Shown here piece after piece: positions 42,869-52,703 of a stretch of DNA of 64,000 nucleotides; the first letter of the stretch is position 1; each line of letters opens with the position of its first letter. A model generated the notes under the pieces. The model did not search any database and had not been told where the DNA came from. It saw only the letters and a list, made by a program, of their open reading frames with translations. Made by a program: the position numbers and the translations under genes. The stretch is from the NCBI GenBank assembly GCA_963794955.1, contig CAWCGF010000044.1, positions 97,850 to 161,849 on the forward strand, written 5' to 3'. This DNA comes from JAFDVL01 sp963794955. GTDB taxonomy: Bacteria > Acidobacteriota > Blastocatellia > RBC074.

Positions 42869-43030
42869 TTGCAGGGTATGGCCGGAATTTTAGCGTGACA
42901 TATACCGCTTAGCTATCTGGCGCAATTCGTTGTAAATCAGCGGCATCAGTTTATCGAGTGCCGCCTGATTTCCCTGACCCCAAGCCGCGAGCAGTTGGGT
43001 CACTTCTTGTGGCGAAGGTTCCAGGGACGT
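42869..43030 (-). pseudogene. Decayed ECF sigma factor (planctomycete/acidobacterial ECF type)
   Basis: On the minus strand, SLEPSPQEVTQLLAAWGQGN, QAALDKLMPLIYNELRQIAK and RYMSR read in frame, then a TAA stop, then in the same frame NSGHTLQ. ECF_sigma70 proteins have YLRRERPGHTLQ at this place, so the stop is a nonsense mutation in sigma region 2. No normal start codon is seen at the front and the similarity ends soon after HTLQ. The remaining part of the 42753-43239 gap shows nothing I recognise. Confidence 0.7.
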
Positions 43031-43239
43031 GCCTCCTTGATGTAGAGAGCTTTAGCGTGAGGAGCGTGCATTATCACACGGGCGGATTTGCCTGTCTGCG
43101 ACTGCCGAGCGGAAACTTGGGCATTTGTTCTTTGTGGTTTGCAGTTCGGCGGTGGCGAACGCTATGATGACGGCCTCTTAATGTGGGCAAGCAGTAACTT
43201 CACCGACAAACAACGGAAACGAAAACCGAGCAACTCCTT

Positions 43240-44919
43240 ATGTCCCCAACTTTTTTGCTGCAAGCTGGCACGGCGCGGCTGGTCACAATTGATTACGTGG
43301 TGCTGGCGCTGTACTTCCTCGTCATCTTTGCCATTGGCTGGTATTTCTCGCGCAAAGAACGCACGTCAACCAATTACTTCTTAGCCGGGCGCGATGTTGC
43401 GTGGTGGGCGATTGGCGCGTCGCTGTTTTCTTCCAATATTGGCAGCGAACATTTCATCGGACTGGCTGGCTCAGGCGCAGCTTCGGGAATGGCCGTCGGG
43501 CATTTTGAGTGGTTGGCTTCGCTGATCGTGTTGATGCTGGGCTGGCTGTTCGTGCCGTTTTATCTGCGCTCGAATGTGTACACGATGCCGGAGTTTTTGG
43601 AGCGGCGTTATAACAGCGCGTGTCGGACGTATCTGGCGAGCATTTCGTTGATCGCCTACATCTTCACGAAAATTGCGGTGGCCGTTTTTGCCGGCGCGAT
43701 TGTGCTGAAAGCCGTGTTGGGTTGGAATATGGTAACGAGTTCGTTGGCGCTGGTGGTGGCGACGGGAATTTATACGGTGGCAGGAGGGCTTGCCGCTGTG
43801 ATCTACACCGAAGTAATTCAAACTGTGATTTTGGTCGTAGGCGCCTTTGTCCTGATGTTTATTGGGTTGGAGCAAGTTGGTGGCTGGGAAGGCTTACACG
43901 CCAAATTACCCGCCGAGTTTTTTCACATGATGAAGCCTGCTACCGACAAAGATTTTCCGTGGACGGGAATCTTCTTCGGCGCGCCACTGCTGGGGATTTG
44001 GTATTGGTGTACCGATCAAGTCATCGTCCAACGGGTGCTCTCGGCGAAAGACATTGCGCATGCCAAACGGGGCACGGTGCTGGCTGGATTTCTGAAAATT
44101 TTGCCGGTGTTTATGCTGGTGGTGCCGGGCATGATTGCGCGGGCGCTTTATCCACAGGAAATGGCCGCTGATTCAAATTCCGCGTTTCCTTTGCTCGTGG
44201 TTCGTTTGATGCCGACGGGATTGCAAGGGGTAATGATTGCGGCGATGCTCGCAGCCCTGATGTCAAGCCTGAGCGCCGTGTTCAATTCCAGTTCGACCAT
44301 TTTTACGATGGATTTTTACAAGAAGCTCAAGCCGAACGCCTCCGAAAAACAACTGGTAAATGTCGGACGAATGGCCACCATCCTGATGGTCATACTCAGT
44401 TTGGCCTGGATTCCTATGATGAGCCGCATCAGTTCACAACTGTGGATTTACCTGCAAAGTGTGCAGGCGTATGTTTCGCCGCCGATTGCGGTAGTATTTT
44501 TGCTGGGCATCTGCTGGAAGCGCATCAACGGGCAAGGCGCGATTACGTCTTTGTTGGTGGGCTTTGTCCTGGGTGCCTTGCGTTTCATTCTCGAAGCTGT
44601 GTATGCCGGAAATTTGCCGGGCGGATTTCTGGGCTGGTTTGTAGGGATGAACTTTCTACATTTTGCGATTCTGATGTTTGTTGTGTGTCTGGTGATTTTA
44701 ATGGTTGTCAGTTTGCTCACGCCAGCGCCGGAGCCTAGGAAAGTGGCGGGGTTGACGTTCCAAACCGTGCGCGAAGCGATTTCAATGAGTGAGGTCGAAA
44801 GCCAAAGTATTCTGGCCGCGCCTGTCGAAGTCGAAACCGCTACGCAGCGGCGTTTGAATCTGCTGCTGGCGGGCGTATTGATAGTAACGATAGTTTCTTT
44901 GTGGATTTATTTTGCTTGA
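43240..44919 (+). CDS. SSS-family sodium/solute symporter (SGLT-like)
   Basis: 559 residues and about 14 membrane helices. The first loops carry YFSRKERTSTNYFLAGRDVAWW, FSSNIGSEHFIGLAGSGAAS and FYLRSNVYTMPEFLERRYN, the blocks of sodium-solute symporters; the GSEHFIGL and YTMPEF segments are closest to the sugar/inositol (SGLT) branch. LMSSLSAVFNSSSTIFTMDFY in TM9 carries the conserved serines near the Na+ site. A sugar is the likely substrate. Confidence 0.9.
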   Translation: MSPTFLLQAGTARLVTIDYVVLALYFLVIFAIGWYFSRKERTSTNYFLAGRDVAWWAIGASLFSSNIGSEHFIGLAGSGAASGMAVGHFEWLASLIVLMLGWLFVPFYLRSNVYTMPEFLERRYNSACRTYLASISLIAYIFTKIAVAVFAGAIVLKAVLGWNMVTSSLALVVATGIYTVAGGLAAVIYTEVIQTVILVVGAFVLMFIGLEQVGGWEGLHAKLPAEFFHMMKPATDKDFPWTGIFFGAPLLGIWYWCTDQVIVQRVLSAKDIAHAKRGTVLAGFLKILPVFMLVVPGMIARALYPQEMAADSNSAFPLLVVRLMPTGLQGVMIAAMLAALMSSLSAVFNSSSTIFTMDFYKKLKPNASEKQLVNVGRMATILMVILSLAWIPMMSRISSQLWIYLQSVQAYVSPPIAVVFLLGICWKRINGQGAITSLLVGFVLGALRFILEAVYAGNLPGGFLGWFVGMNFLHFAILMFVVCLVILMVVSLLTPAPEPRKVAGLTFQTVREAISMSEVESQSILAAPVEVETATQRRLNLLLAGVLIVTIVSLWIYFA

Positions 44920-44920
44920 G

Positions 44921-45487
44921 ATGAAGCTCCAATGTTTGCCGCCGAAAACTACGCGTGATGAGGTAATCAAACTGTTCCAGAGCCGCTGGCGCAGACTGAC
45001 GCTTGGTAACTTTCTGCTCGATACGGGCTTTTATCTTCCCTATTACCTTTTTCGCGTTGCTGTGCAGAATGCGGGAAAATCTACCACGCAACTGCTGGCC
45101 ATTGATGCGGTGACGGGCGAACTGGATTTGTATGGGTTTGACGCAGCACCTGATGTGATGGATTGGCTGGAAGTGGAGACGACGCAAGTTAGCCCCGTGG
45201 CACTAAGCGAACAAGAAGCTTTTGCACTACTGCAAGAAAAAGTGCGGCGCGGAGTTTACCAGCGAGGCTTTTTTAAAATGGACGACCTTCGCATTCATGG
45301 TGAGTTCATGCGGCTTTGTTACGTTCCCTATTGGGTTGGCTTCTACGAAAGAAAGAATCGGGCGAGCGCGGAGGTGGTTGATGCTGTGCGCGGGTGCTTC
45401 GAGGGTGCAAAAGTGCGTGACATCGTGCTGCAATGGTTTACGCAAGAGGCCGATAGAAGAAGAGCAATTGCCGCCGCCAACAGCTAA
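44921..45487 (+). CDS. Conserved-looking hypothetical protein
   Basis: 188 residues, soluble, with no membrane segment or signal peptide. It contains LQCLPPKTTRDEVIKLFQSR, YLPYYLFRVAVQNAGKS and LAIDAVTGELDLYGFDAAPD, then MRLCYVPYWVGFYERK and VRDIVLQWFTQEADRR. The repeated YxPYW/YLPYY phrases and the GELDLYGF strand suggest a compact alpha/beta domain of a kind sometimes found as a short helper protein. I cannot name it. It starts two bases after the symporter stop. Confidence 0.6.
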   Translation: MKLQCLPPKTTRDEVIKLFQSRWRRLTLGNFLLDTGFYLPYYLFRVAVQNAGKSTTQLLAIDAVTGELDLYGFDAAPDVMDWLEVETTQVSPVALSEQEAFALLQEKVRRGVYQRGFFKMDDLRIHGEFMRLCYVPYWVGFYERKNRASAEVVDAVRGCFEGAKVRDIVLQWFTQEADRRRAIAAANS

Positions 45488-45844
45488 TGAAGAAGGCCAG
45501 CTTGGCGATTTTCCACAACCTTTCCACAACTTTTCCACCATTCCTGTGCGATCTCATCCTTCGCTCTCCGAAAACTTCAACCAATCTGTCTCAAAGTCAT
45601 TACAATTTTATGATTGCAATAACTTTTATTGTTTTGTAGCATGCACACGCATTGATTCTTGCCGGTAACGTTATTTTTATCATTGATGCTGTCGCGCGAG
45701 ATTAGCGGGTAGGAAATGTCTTCAATTTAGCAGTATCCCAATTTCCTGTCCCAACGATGATTATCCTAAACAGTCCCCATGCAGAGTTGTCCTCATGATA
45801 GTTAACAACTTGCATCAACACCCCCAGAAAGAACGAGAAACTAC
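45488..45844. other. 357-bp intergenic region with DnaA-box-like repeats and an AT-rich tract
   Basis: At 45509-45541 the unit TTTTCCACAAC occurs three times with an 11-base period. The first copy fits the relaxed DnaA box TTWTNCACA; the others have one mismatch each. An AT-rich tract follows (45595-45650, for example CATTACAATTTTATGATTGC). No gene was found. The PEP-CTERM gene begins at the end of the region. Confidence 0.45.
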
Positions 45845-46390
45845 ATGCGTACCCTCACACTACGGCTGGTTCTTTGCTTTCTCTTTGCGACACGCGTTGT
45901 CGCTACCCCGCTCTCTTACGGGCAAGTAGCACAACGAGTCGGGCCAAGCCAGCAACAGCCGGATACTAAAAAAAGTGATGCCCAGCAGCCAGCGACCAAG
46001 ATTCCAGACAGTGGCGAGAAACCAGAGTTTGTGCGATTGATTGATGGCCGTATCGTACCTTATGGGCCGGGCATCGTTTGCTCGGATGAATGTGTTCAGT
46101 CCGAAGCCCTGGCCTTAAGTGATGAAGCGTTGCCACGCCTTCCGGTAACTGGAGTTAATCCCTGGCTATTGGCATTTCCGGCGATTGTCGGTGGCGTTGT
46201 GGCCTGTCTCGTCTTATGTCGTGGCGGAGATTCATCAACGACCATCGTGACTGAGACACCGCCTGTGATTAATCCGCCGCTACCGCCAGTGACGGATGTG
46301 CCTGAACCTGCGACGTTAATGCTCCTGGGACTTGGACTAGCGATGGTGGCTCGGCATGGATTCGGCAAAAAGAAACTCCCTAAGGAGTAA
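45845..46390 (+). CDS. PEP-CTERM sorting-signal protein
   Basis: 181 residues. It has an N-terminal signal peptide (MRTLTLRLVLCFLFATRVVA). The C-terminus is VPEPATLMLLGLGLAMVARH followed by GFGKKKLPKE: the Pro-Glu-Pro motif, a hydrophobic helix and a basic end, exactly the PEP-CTERM exosortase signal. The middle is Gln/Pro/Ser-rich, with a second hydrophobic stretch (NPWLLAFPAIVGGVVACLVLC). It is likely processed by an exosortase encoded elsewhere and probably associates with the EPS whose genes are upstream in the window. Confidence 0.88.
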   Translation: MRTLTLRLVLCFLFATRVVATPLSYGQVAQRVGPSQQQPDTKKSDAQQPATKIPDSGEKPEFVRLIDGRIVPYGPGIVCSDECVQSEALALSDEALPRLPVTGVNPWLLAFPAIVGGVVACLVLCRGGDSSTTIVTETPPVINPPLPPVTDVPEPATLMLLGLGLAMVARHGFGKKKLPKE

Positions 46391-46568
46391 CGACGCTTCG
46401 TCACATCAGCTTCTCCTATATTTTTTTCCCGCTCCCCACTTTTCCTCCCAACTCTCCCACAACCCATCGTCCTTTACGCTCATCCAAAATCCGTCAATTT
46501 TGACTTGCTTTAGGCGAATCCATTCGTCAGTATTGGCTTGTCAGGTATTTAAGATTGGGGGCAGTAAA

Positions 46569-47660
46569 ATGAAGACGTACAGGAAAGTTTTAGCGGCGGT
46601 GTTATTGGGTTGGAGCTTGTGTGTCGCGCAGGCGCAAGATGACCTTCCGAGTTGGGATCGCGCGGTTTCGCTCTACAAGCAAAATCAGTTTCGGGAAGCT
46701 ATTGGTGAATTCAAAAAGGTACTCGAAGATGTACCCAATCATGCGGATAGTTGGAAGTATATTGGCCTCGCGCATTTTCAACTCAAAGAATATGATCAGG
46801 CGCTGGTACCACTGAACAAAACGCTCGAACTGAAAAAGGCCGAGGGGAAAAGTAACAACGAGGTTTTATTGACCCTGGGGCGCTGCCATCTGGCACTCAA
46901 TCACTACGAAAAGGCGTTGCCTTACCTGGAAACACTCACCAAACAACAACCTGATGCGGCAGTGAGTTTTTATTTGCTGGGCTTTACCTATGCCAATCTC
47001 AAACGCACCAATGAAGCGGTGACTGCGTTGAAAACTTCACTCAAGCTTGACCCTAAAGATGCCGACACCTGGTATTACCTCGGTGTGTTGCAATATCGCG
47101 CCGGGAATTTAGATGGTGCTATTGAGGCCTTGCGCGGCGGCGTGATGGCGGCTCCCACGAATATCGAAATGACTACATTGCTCGCCGAAACACTGGTGCG
47201 GCGTGGGTTAGCCGAAGCTGATTTGACCAAAGCCAGCACATTGTACGACGAAGCTATCAAGTTGGCAGTGAAGTTGAAAACGTTGCGTGATGACGCAGCT
47301 TCTACGGAATTACTCGGACGCACTTACCTGGCCGCGAAAAAATATACGAGTGCCGAATTAACGTTGTCGCGCGCGTTAGCGCTGACCAAAGAACCTTCAG
47401 CCACCTTGTATTTCAATCTTGGCCTGGCACATGCGCAAAATAAAGCCTGGGTGCGCGCGGCGGAAATGCTCGTACAAGCGAATCGGTTGAACCCGGCAGA
47501 CATCAACACGCTGAATTATTTGGGCTTCGTGTATGAAAACCAGCGCAAATACCCACAGGCGCTGGACGCTTACAATCGCGCCTACGAAGCGAGCGGACGC
47601 AGCAATGCTGAAATCAAAGAAGCGATTGATCGGGTGATGCCGATGGTGAGGCCACAGTGA
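46569..47660 (+). CDS. Exported TPR-repeat protein
   Basis: 363 residues. The signal peptide is MKTYRKVLAAVLLGWSLCVA, with a cleavage site near QAQ. It contains about nine tetratricopeptide repeats, for example SWKYIGLAHFQLKEYDQALV, FYLLGFTYANLKRTNEAVTA, TWYYLGVLQYRAGNLDGAIEA and TLNYLGFVYENQRKYPQALDA. TPR arrays scaffold protein complexes. The start ATG is that of MKTYRK; upstream in-frame sequence is not signal-like. It lies between the PEP-CTERM and SH3 lipoprotein genes, in a cell-envelope group. Confidence 0.83.
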   Translation: MKTYRKVLAAVLLGWSLCVAQAQDDLPSWDRAVSLYKQNQFREAIGEFKKVLEDVPNHADSWKYIGLAHFQLKEYDQALVPLNKTLELKKAEGKSNNEVLLTLGRCHLALNHYEKALPYLETLTKQQPDAAVSFYLLGFTYANLKRTNEAVTALKTSLKLDPKDADTWYYLGVLQYRAGNLDGAIEALRGGVMAAPTNIEMTTLLAETLVRRGLAEADLTKASTLYDEAIKLAVKLKTLRDDAASTELLGRTYLAAKKYTSAELTLSRALALTKEPSATLYFNLGLAHAQNKAWVRAAEMLVQANRLNPADINTLNYLGFVYENQRKYPQALDAYNRAYEASGRSNAEIKEAIDRVMPMVRPQ

Positions 47661-47766
47661 GTCAGGCTGCCGCGCAAAAATTGGATTCTTGCTTTTTCCG
47701 CAGGGCGCTGCTACATTGCCTGCCGACTACTGATCCTTATTTCCTTCTTTTCAAATCCGTTTAGCT

Positions 47767-48765
47767 ATGTTTTTGCAACATCGGTTTATTTCCTTTTTCC
47801 TGCTTGGCGCTTGTTTGATTGTGACCTCATGCAAAGGGGATTTGCTTGGTGAAGATGCAATTGTGATCCCCGAACGGATGGAAGTTCGCAATTCGATTAC
47901 CAGAGTTTCAAAAACCGTAGGCGAATTGAAACGGGGCGATCAAGTCACGATTGTTGAGCGTGCCACGCAAGCAGAAACCGCGTATGCTCGAATCAAAGGA
48001 CCAAATGGTTTAGAAGGCTGGGCGGATGTGCGCAATCTGGCGAAAAAGAGCAACCTGGATCAGGCGCAAGCACTGGCGACCACCATTACCGGAATGTCTA
48101 CGCAAGCGGAATGTCGGTCACGGTCTTCGATCAAAGTGCGCTTGACGCCGAATCGCACGAATGATGAGAACATGATTGCCCTGCTGCCGAAGGATACCAT
48201 CTTTGAAATTGTCGATCGCGACAACCTTCCGAAAGCAACGCAAGCGTCGTCCGGGGAAGATGATAAGGAAGAGTCAAAGGGCGCGCCGTACGAAATCTGG
48301 TACAAAGTGCGGCTCAAGGAGAATTCGGTCGTGCCTGCCGGTTATGTTTACGGTGGCTCGGTCGAGTTGGAAGTGCCGCCGGACATCACTTATTACGCCC
48401 ATCCCAAACGCAAAATTGTCGGCTGGCAAAAGCTTGGCACCGTGAAAGATGATCGCGGTCAGGACAATTATCATTATGTGCTTTTCCAGAAAGCCTATAA
48501 CACGGACGAAAAAAGCGATTTTGATTACTTTCAGATACTCGGCTTTGATCCGAAGAACAAATCGGTGAGCTATTACAACGTGCAACGCAAAGAGGTACGG
48601 GGCGTGTTTCCCGTCACTACGAAAATCGAGGAGAAGCGTACTTGGTTTGAATTCAAAGCGTTGGATAGTAATAACAAGGAAGCGCCAGTGCAATTTGTGG
48701 TTGAGGTGGATACCCGTGGCCATTTAAAAGCGCCGCCTGAGACCGCCGCGAAGGCGAAAAAATAA
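47767..48765 (+). CDS. SH3-domain lipoprotein
   Basis: 332 residues. The signal sequence ends in a lipobox (IVTSC, Cys about residue 19), so the protein is a lipoprotein. Residues about 30-75 form an SH3-like domain (SITRVSKTVGELKRGDQVTI...YARIKGPNGLEGWADVRNL), and a second such domain around 110-200 contains SSIKVRLTPNRTNDENMIALLPKDTIFEIV. A beta-rich C-terminal region follows with an Asp/Glu- and Lys-rich composition. It probably binds cell-wall or extracellular glycan in the envelope. Confidence 0.78.
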   Translation: MFLQHRFISFFLLGACLIVTSCKGDLLGEDAIVIPERMEVRNSITRVSKTVGELKRGDQVTIVERATQAETAYARIKGPNGLEGWADVRNLAKKSNLDQAQALATTITGMSTQAECRSRSSIKVRLTPNRTNDENMIALLPKDTIFEIVDRDNLPKATQASSGEDDKEESKGAPYEIWYKVRLKENSVVPAGYVYGGSVELEVPPDITYYAHPKRKIVGWQKLGTVKDDRGQDNYHYVLFQKAYNTDEKSDFDYFQILGFDPKNKSVSYYNVQRKEVRGVFPVTTKIEEKRTWFEFKALDSNNKEAPVQFVVEVDTRGHLKAPPETAAKAKK

Positions 48766-49078
48766 GACTCGCCCGCCCTCGCCTTCTTTCTTTCCGCTTT
48801 AAGACTCACTTAACTTGACCCACCGCCTTTCCTGAATTACCCTTGCCTCTAAGTCGGCGCAAGATGAAAAACGAATTACATAACTACATATTGAATAGCT
48901 GGGATTACACCATCGCAGTATTTGGTGGTTGGTAAGTTAATCGAAACCAGTTCGCAGTCCATCACTATTGCGAATCATCAAATTTGCTAGGATGAAACAG
49001 TAAGTTTCACGGGCGGCGCTTCGGTTCGGAACCTGGCGCGCGGCTCAAAGGCAATCCCATTTCAAGAAAGGCAATCGT
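48766..49078. other. 313-bp intergenic region
   Basis: No gene is apparent. It is AT-rich in the middle (48860-48990). No promoter with both boxes at good spacing was found by eye. It ends in a purine-rich AAGAAAGG site before the TonB-type receptor. Confidence 0.5.
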
Positions 49079-52000
49079 ATGTCGAAACTCACCCATTCTT
49101 ATCTCCGGCACTTCTTTTTACTAAGTTTGTTCGCGTTTCTCCTGGGGAGCGCCTCTGCTTCTCGTTCCCTGGCACAATCGGCTGTCGCCGGGGCGATGAG
49201 CGGTACTATCACCGACCCCAACGGTGCCGTAATTTCCAATGCTACTGTGACCATCAAAAACATTGGTACCAACAAAGAAGAAACTGGCACGACCAGTGCG
49301 GATGGTAATTTCCGTTTTAATAATTTACAGCCGGGCATTTATTCAGTCACGATCGCGGCTTCTGGTTTTTCCACCAGTAAAAAGGAACTCACAGTCGAAG
49401 TCGGACGGATGAGTAATGCGGACACCAAGCTAACGGTGGGCGCAGCCGAAGCCACTGTGACTATTGTGGCCGAAGCTTCGCTGGTCAATACCGAATCGAA
49501 AGAATTCACGAGCAATATCAATCAAACGGCCATTAACGAATTACCGATCAACGGGCGGCGCTGGTCGAACTTTGCTATCCTGACGCCTGGCGTAGTGCCG
49601 GACGGCAGCTTTGGCTTGATCAGCTTTCGCGGCATTTCAGGGTTGCTGAACAACAACACGATTGATGGCGGCGACAACAATCAGGCATTCTTTTCGGCGA
49701 AGAGCGTGGCCGCACGCGTATCAGTTATTCGGTCAGCCAGTCGGCGATTCGTGAGTTTCAGGTCAACACCTCGAATTATTCCGCCGAGTATGGCCGCGCG
49801 GCAGGCGGCGTGACCAATGCTGTCACCAAGAGCGGAACCAATGAGTTGCACGGTGATGCGTTCTATTATCAGCGCAATAACGAATGGGGCGCTCGCAATC
49901 CGCTAGCGTTCCAGACTGTACTGGTCAACGGCGTAGTCAGTCGCGTCGGCATCAAGCCGGAAGATGTGCGTCATCAGTTCGGCGGTACATTGGCGGCCCG
50001 ATTGTCAAAGACAAGCTCTTCTTCTTCTTCAGCTACGATCAGCAGAAGCGCAACTTCCCTGGCGTCAGCATTTTTACCAGTCCGACTTATCTCGATGCCG
50101 TTAATCGGGGCGACCGGTGCTGACTGAAGGCTCCGACCAGCAATCTGACGAATACGCAGATTAATGATGCTGTCGCTTTTATCAACTCACTGACCGGAGT
50201 GACGCCGCGCAGAGGCGATCAGCGGCTACTCTTGCCGAAAATTGATTGGCAGATCAATAGCAAACACACTTTCACGATGACTTATAACCGTCTGCGTTGG
50301 TTCTCCCCGGCTGGCATTCAGACGCAGGCGACTAAGACGCGTGGTCGTGCCAGCTATGGCGATGATGGTGTCAAGGTGGATTGGGGAACCGCGCGTTTGA
50401 TTTCGACGCTCACCCCGCGTAGTCAATGAATTCCGTTTTCAATACGCGCGCGATTTCGAGTTCCAGATCAGCCAGACTCCGCGCCGGGCGAACCGCGAAC
50501 TTCTATCAATGGCAGCGCGCCTGATGTCGGTTTGCAAAACGGTCTGAATTTCGGCAAGCCGAATTTCCTGGAGCGGTCATCTTATCCGAAGGAGAAGCGG
50601 AAACAGTTCACGGACAACGTAACGGTTTCGTGCGGCGCCAACACGATTAAGTTTGGCGTAGACGTCAACCGTGTGCAGGAAGTTCTCAGCAATCTGTTTA
50701 CCGAAAGCGGCTGCTACTCCTACAACAACGTCAATGACTTCATCATTGATTACGTCAACTGGAAGACCCCGCTCGCCGCGACCGTACCATGCTCCGGCAG
50801 CACACGCATCAGAGGCAAATGCTACACCGGCAATTATGCGCAGGGATTTGGGCCGCTTGGCGCGGAATTCTCCACCACGGATTTCAACTTCTATGGACAG
50901 TTGGACTGGAAGTTCACGCCCAGAGTGACCATCAATTTGGGAATGCGCTATGAATATCAGCGATTGCCAGACGCACAAAACCCAAACCCCAGCTCAGCGA
51001 TTATTCCCAATACCAACGTAACTTTAAATCAGGCCACCTCGAAATTGCCGAATGACAAGAATAACTTTGGGCCACGCGCTGGCTTTGCCATTGACCTGAG
51101 TGGGGATGGCAAGACTTCATTGCGCGGAGGCTATGGCATCTATTATGGCCGCATCATCAATTCGACGATTTACAATGCACTGGTCAACACGGGCGCGACA
51201 ACTGGACAATTTCAGGTGAATTTACAGCCGACTGCGGCAACGGCTCCAATCTTCCCGCTCGTATTGGCAACAGCACCTATTGGCACGGTTGACGTGCAAT
51301 ATTTCGCGCCGAACTTTGGTAGCCCGATGATCCATCAGGCGGATGTGATCTTCGAGCGCGAGATTCTGAGAAATACAACCGTGTCGGCCTCCTATCTGCT
51401 CAGTCTCGGGCGCAAGCTCCCAACCTTTCTTGACCGGAATCTCAATGCTCCGACCACAACCCGCACTTACTCCGTTACGGATGGGCCTTTTGCTGGTCAA
51501 ACATTCACGATCCCCGTGTTTCTGGGCGCTCGCCCGAATACCAGCTATGGTCGCTTGACAGAGATCGCCAGCCTGGTTGGCTCTGAGTACAATGCTTTTG
51601 TGCTGCAAGCCAATCGCCGATTCAGCAATGGACTCCAGATGTCTGCCAACTACACCTTAGCGAAGGCCGTAGATTACAGTCAGGTTTCGCAAACCTTCAC
51701 GACGGCGAACGTTCCCTTCAATGTCTTCGATCTGAGGGGGGAACGCGGAAGATCGAACTTTGATCGGCGTCACAAGTTCGTAGCCAATGCGGTCTATGCT
51801 CCGCGTGTTAAGGTGGATAATAAGGCTGTTACTGCTTTATTTGATGGCTGGTCAATCGCGCCCGTGGTACAGGTTTATACGGGAATTCCTTACAATGGGT
51901 TTGTCTCCGGGAACGCGGCGACCGCGACCGCTGGCGGTCTTAATGGAGCGAACAGTAGTTCCAACCGCCTCCCGCTGATCGGGCGCAACGCTTTTACCGG

Positions 52001-52262
52001 CCCGAAGGTGTGGAACGCGGATTTGCGGCTATCCAAGCGTTTCTTTATCAAAGAAGGAGTCAGTGTGGAAGGTTTGGTCGAATTCTTCAATATTGCCAAT
52101 CGCACCCAAATCACCAACGTTAACACGACGATGTATAATGTGAGCGGGACGGCGGCGGCTCAGACACTGACTTACCAATCTGCCTTTGGCACCACCAGCG
52201 AGGCAGGTGCAACGCTTTACCGCGAGCGCCAAATTCAGGTCGGCGCACGTTTCCGATTCTAA
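49079..52262 (+). pseudogene. Oar/TonB-dependent receptor-like protein, broken by several frameshifts
   Basis: Once the frames are joined, this is one receptor of about 1,050 residues. The signal peptide is at 49079-49180. A carboxypeptidase-regulatory-like domain follows (GAMSGTITDPNGAVISNATV...GNFRFNNLQPGIYSVTI). Then comes a plug (INGRRWSNFAILTPGVVPDG, SAEYGRAAGGVTNAVTKSGT) and a beta-barrel ending LYRERQIQVGARFRF. The reading frame shifts near 49692, 49990, 50421 and 50480, and an in-frame TGA lies at 50121. The largest open piece is 50532-52262. It would be an outer-membrane importer or surface protein. Either it is a real pseudogene or the local sequence is of low quality. Confidence 0.82.
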
Positions 52263-52285
52263 TCAGATCATAGTCATGAAAAGTC

Positions 52286-52321
52286 AGCGGCAGTGCGAGC
52301 TACTCGCACTGCCGCTTTTTT
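52286..52321 (+). terminator. Intrinsic terminator after the receptor gene
   Basis: AGCGGCAGTGCGAG (52286-52299) and CTCGCACTGCCGCT (52303-52316) are exact reverse complements around a three-base loop, followed by a T-run (52317-52321). Confidence 0.92.
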
Positions 52322-52334
52322 CTGCGCCTTAAAT

Positions 52335-52703
52335 TTACTCTCCGCCTTCTGGCCCGTAAAACAGCACCCACACGGCAAAGTCTTCTGTGAAATCTGCAAA
52401 GCGATGTGCGCTCCCCGCAGGCGCAAAAAGCAAATCGCCCACCTGAAACGCGCGCCGGGTTTCTCCGTCGAAAAAGACTCCGCTGCCTTGTGCGACGACA
52501 TAGACTTCATCGCGTGTGTGTGGCGTTTGCGCATCGTGTCCGTGCGACATGTAGACCTCGACCTGCAAGCTACCATGCTCGAACAGCGTGACAAAACGCG
52601 CGGAGCCAGCAGTTTCAAGCCGATGTAAGGCATCTGCCAAGTGGATGTGCGCTTTTCTGCCGCGCGTTTGTTCCGTCGTGCCATCAACAAATTCGCTACT
52701 CAT
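52335..52703 (-). CDS. Cupin-domain protein
   Basis: 122 residues and a single small cupin barrel: SLQVEVYMSHGHDAQTPHTRDEVYVVAQGSG, then FFDGETRRAFQVGDLLFAPAGSAHRFADF. These are cupin motif 1 (histidines and Glu) and motif 2 (Pro and His), so a metal ion is probably bound. The overall size suggests a regulatory or small isomerase-like cupin rather than a dioxygenase. It overlaps the Fis-like gene upstream by 8 bases, so it is translated with it. Confidence 0.82.
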   Translation of the reverse strand: MSSEFVDGTTEQTRGRKAHIHLADALHRLETAGSARFVTLFEHGSLQVEVYMSHGHDAQTPHTRDEVYVVAQGSGVFFDGETRRAFQVGDLLFAPAGSAHRFADFTEDFAVWVLFYGPEGGE

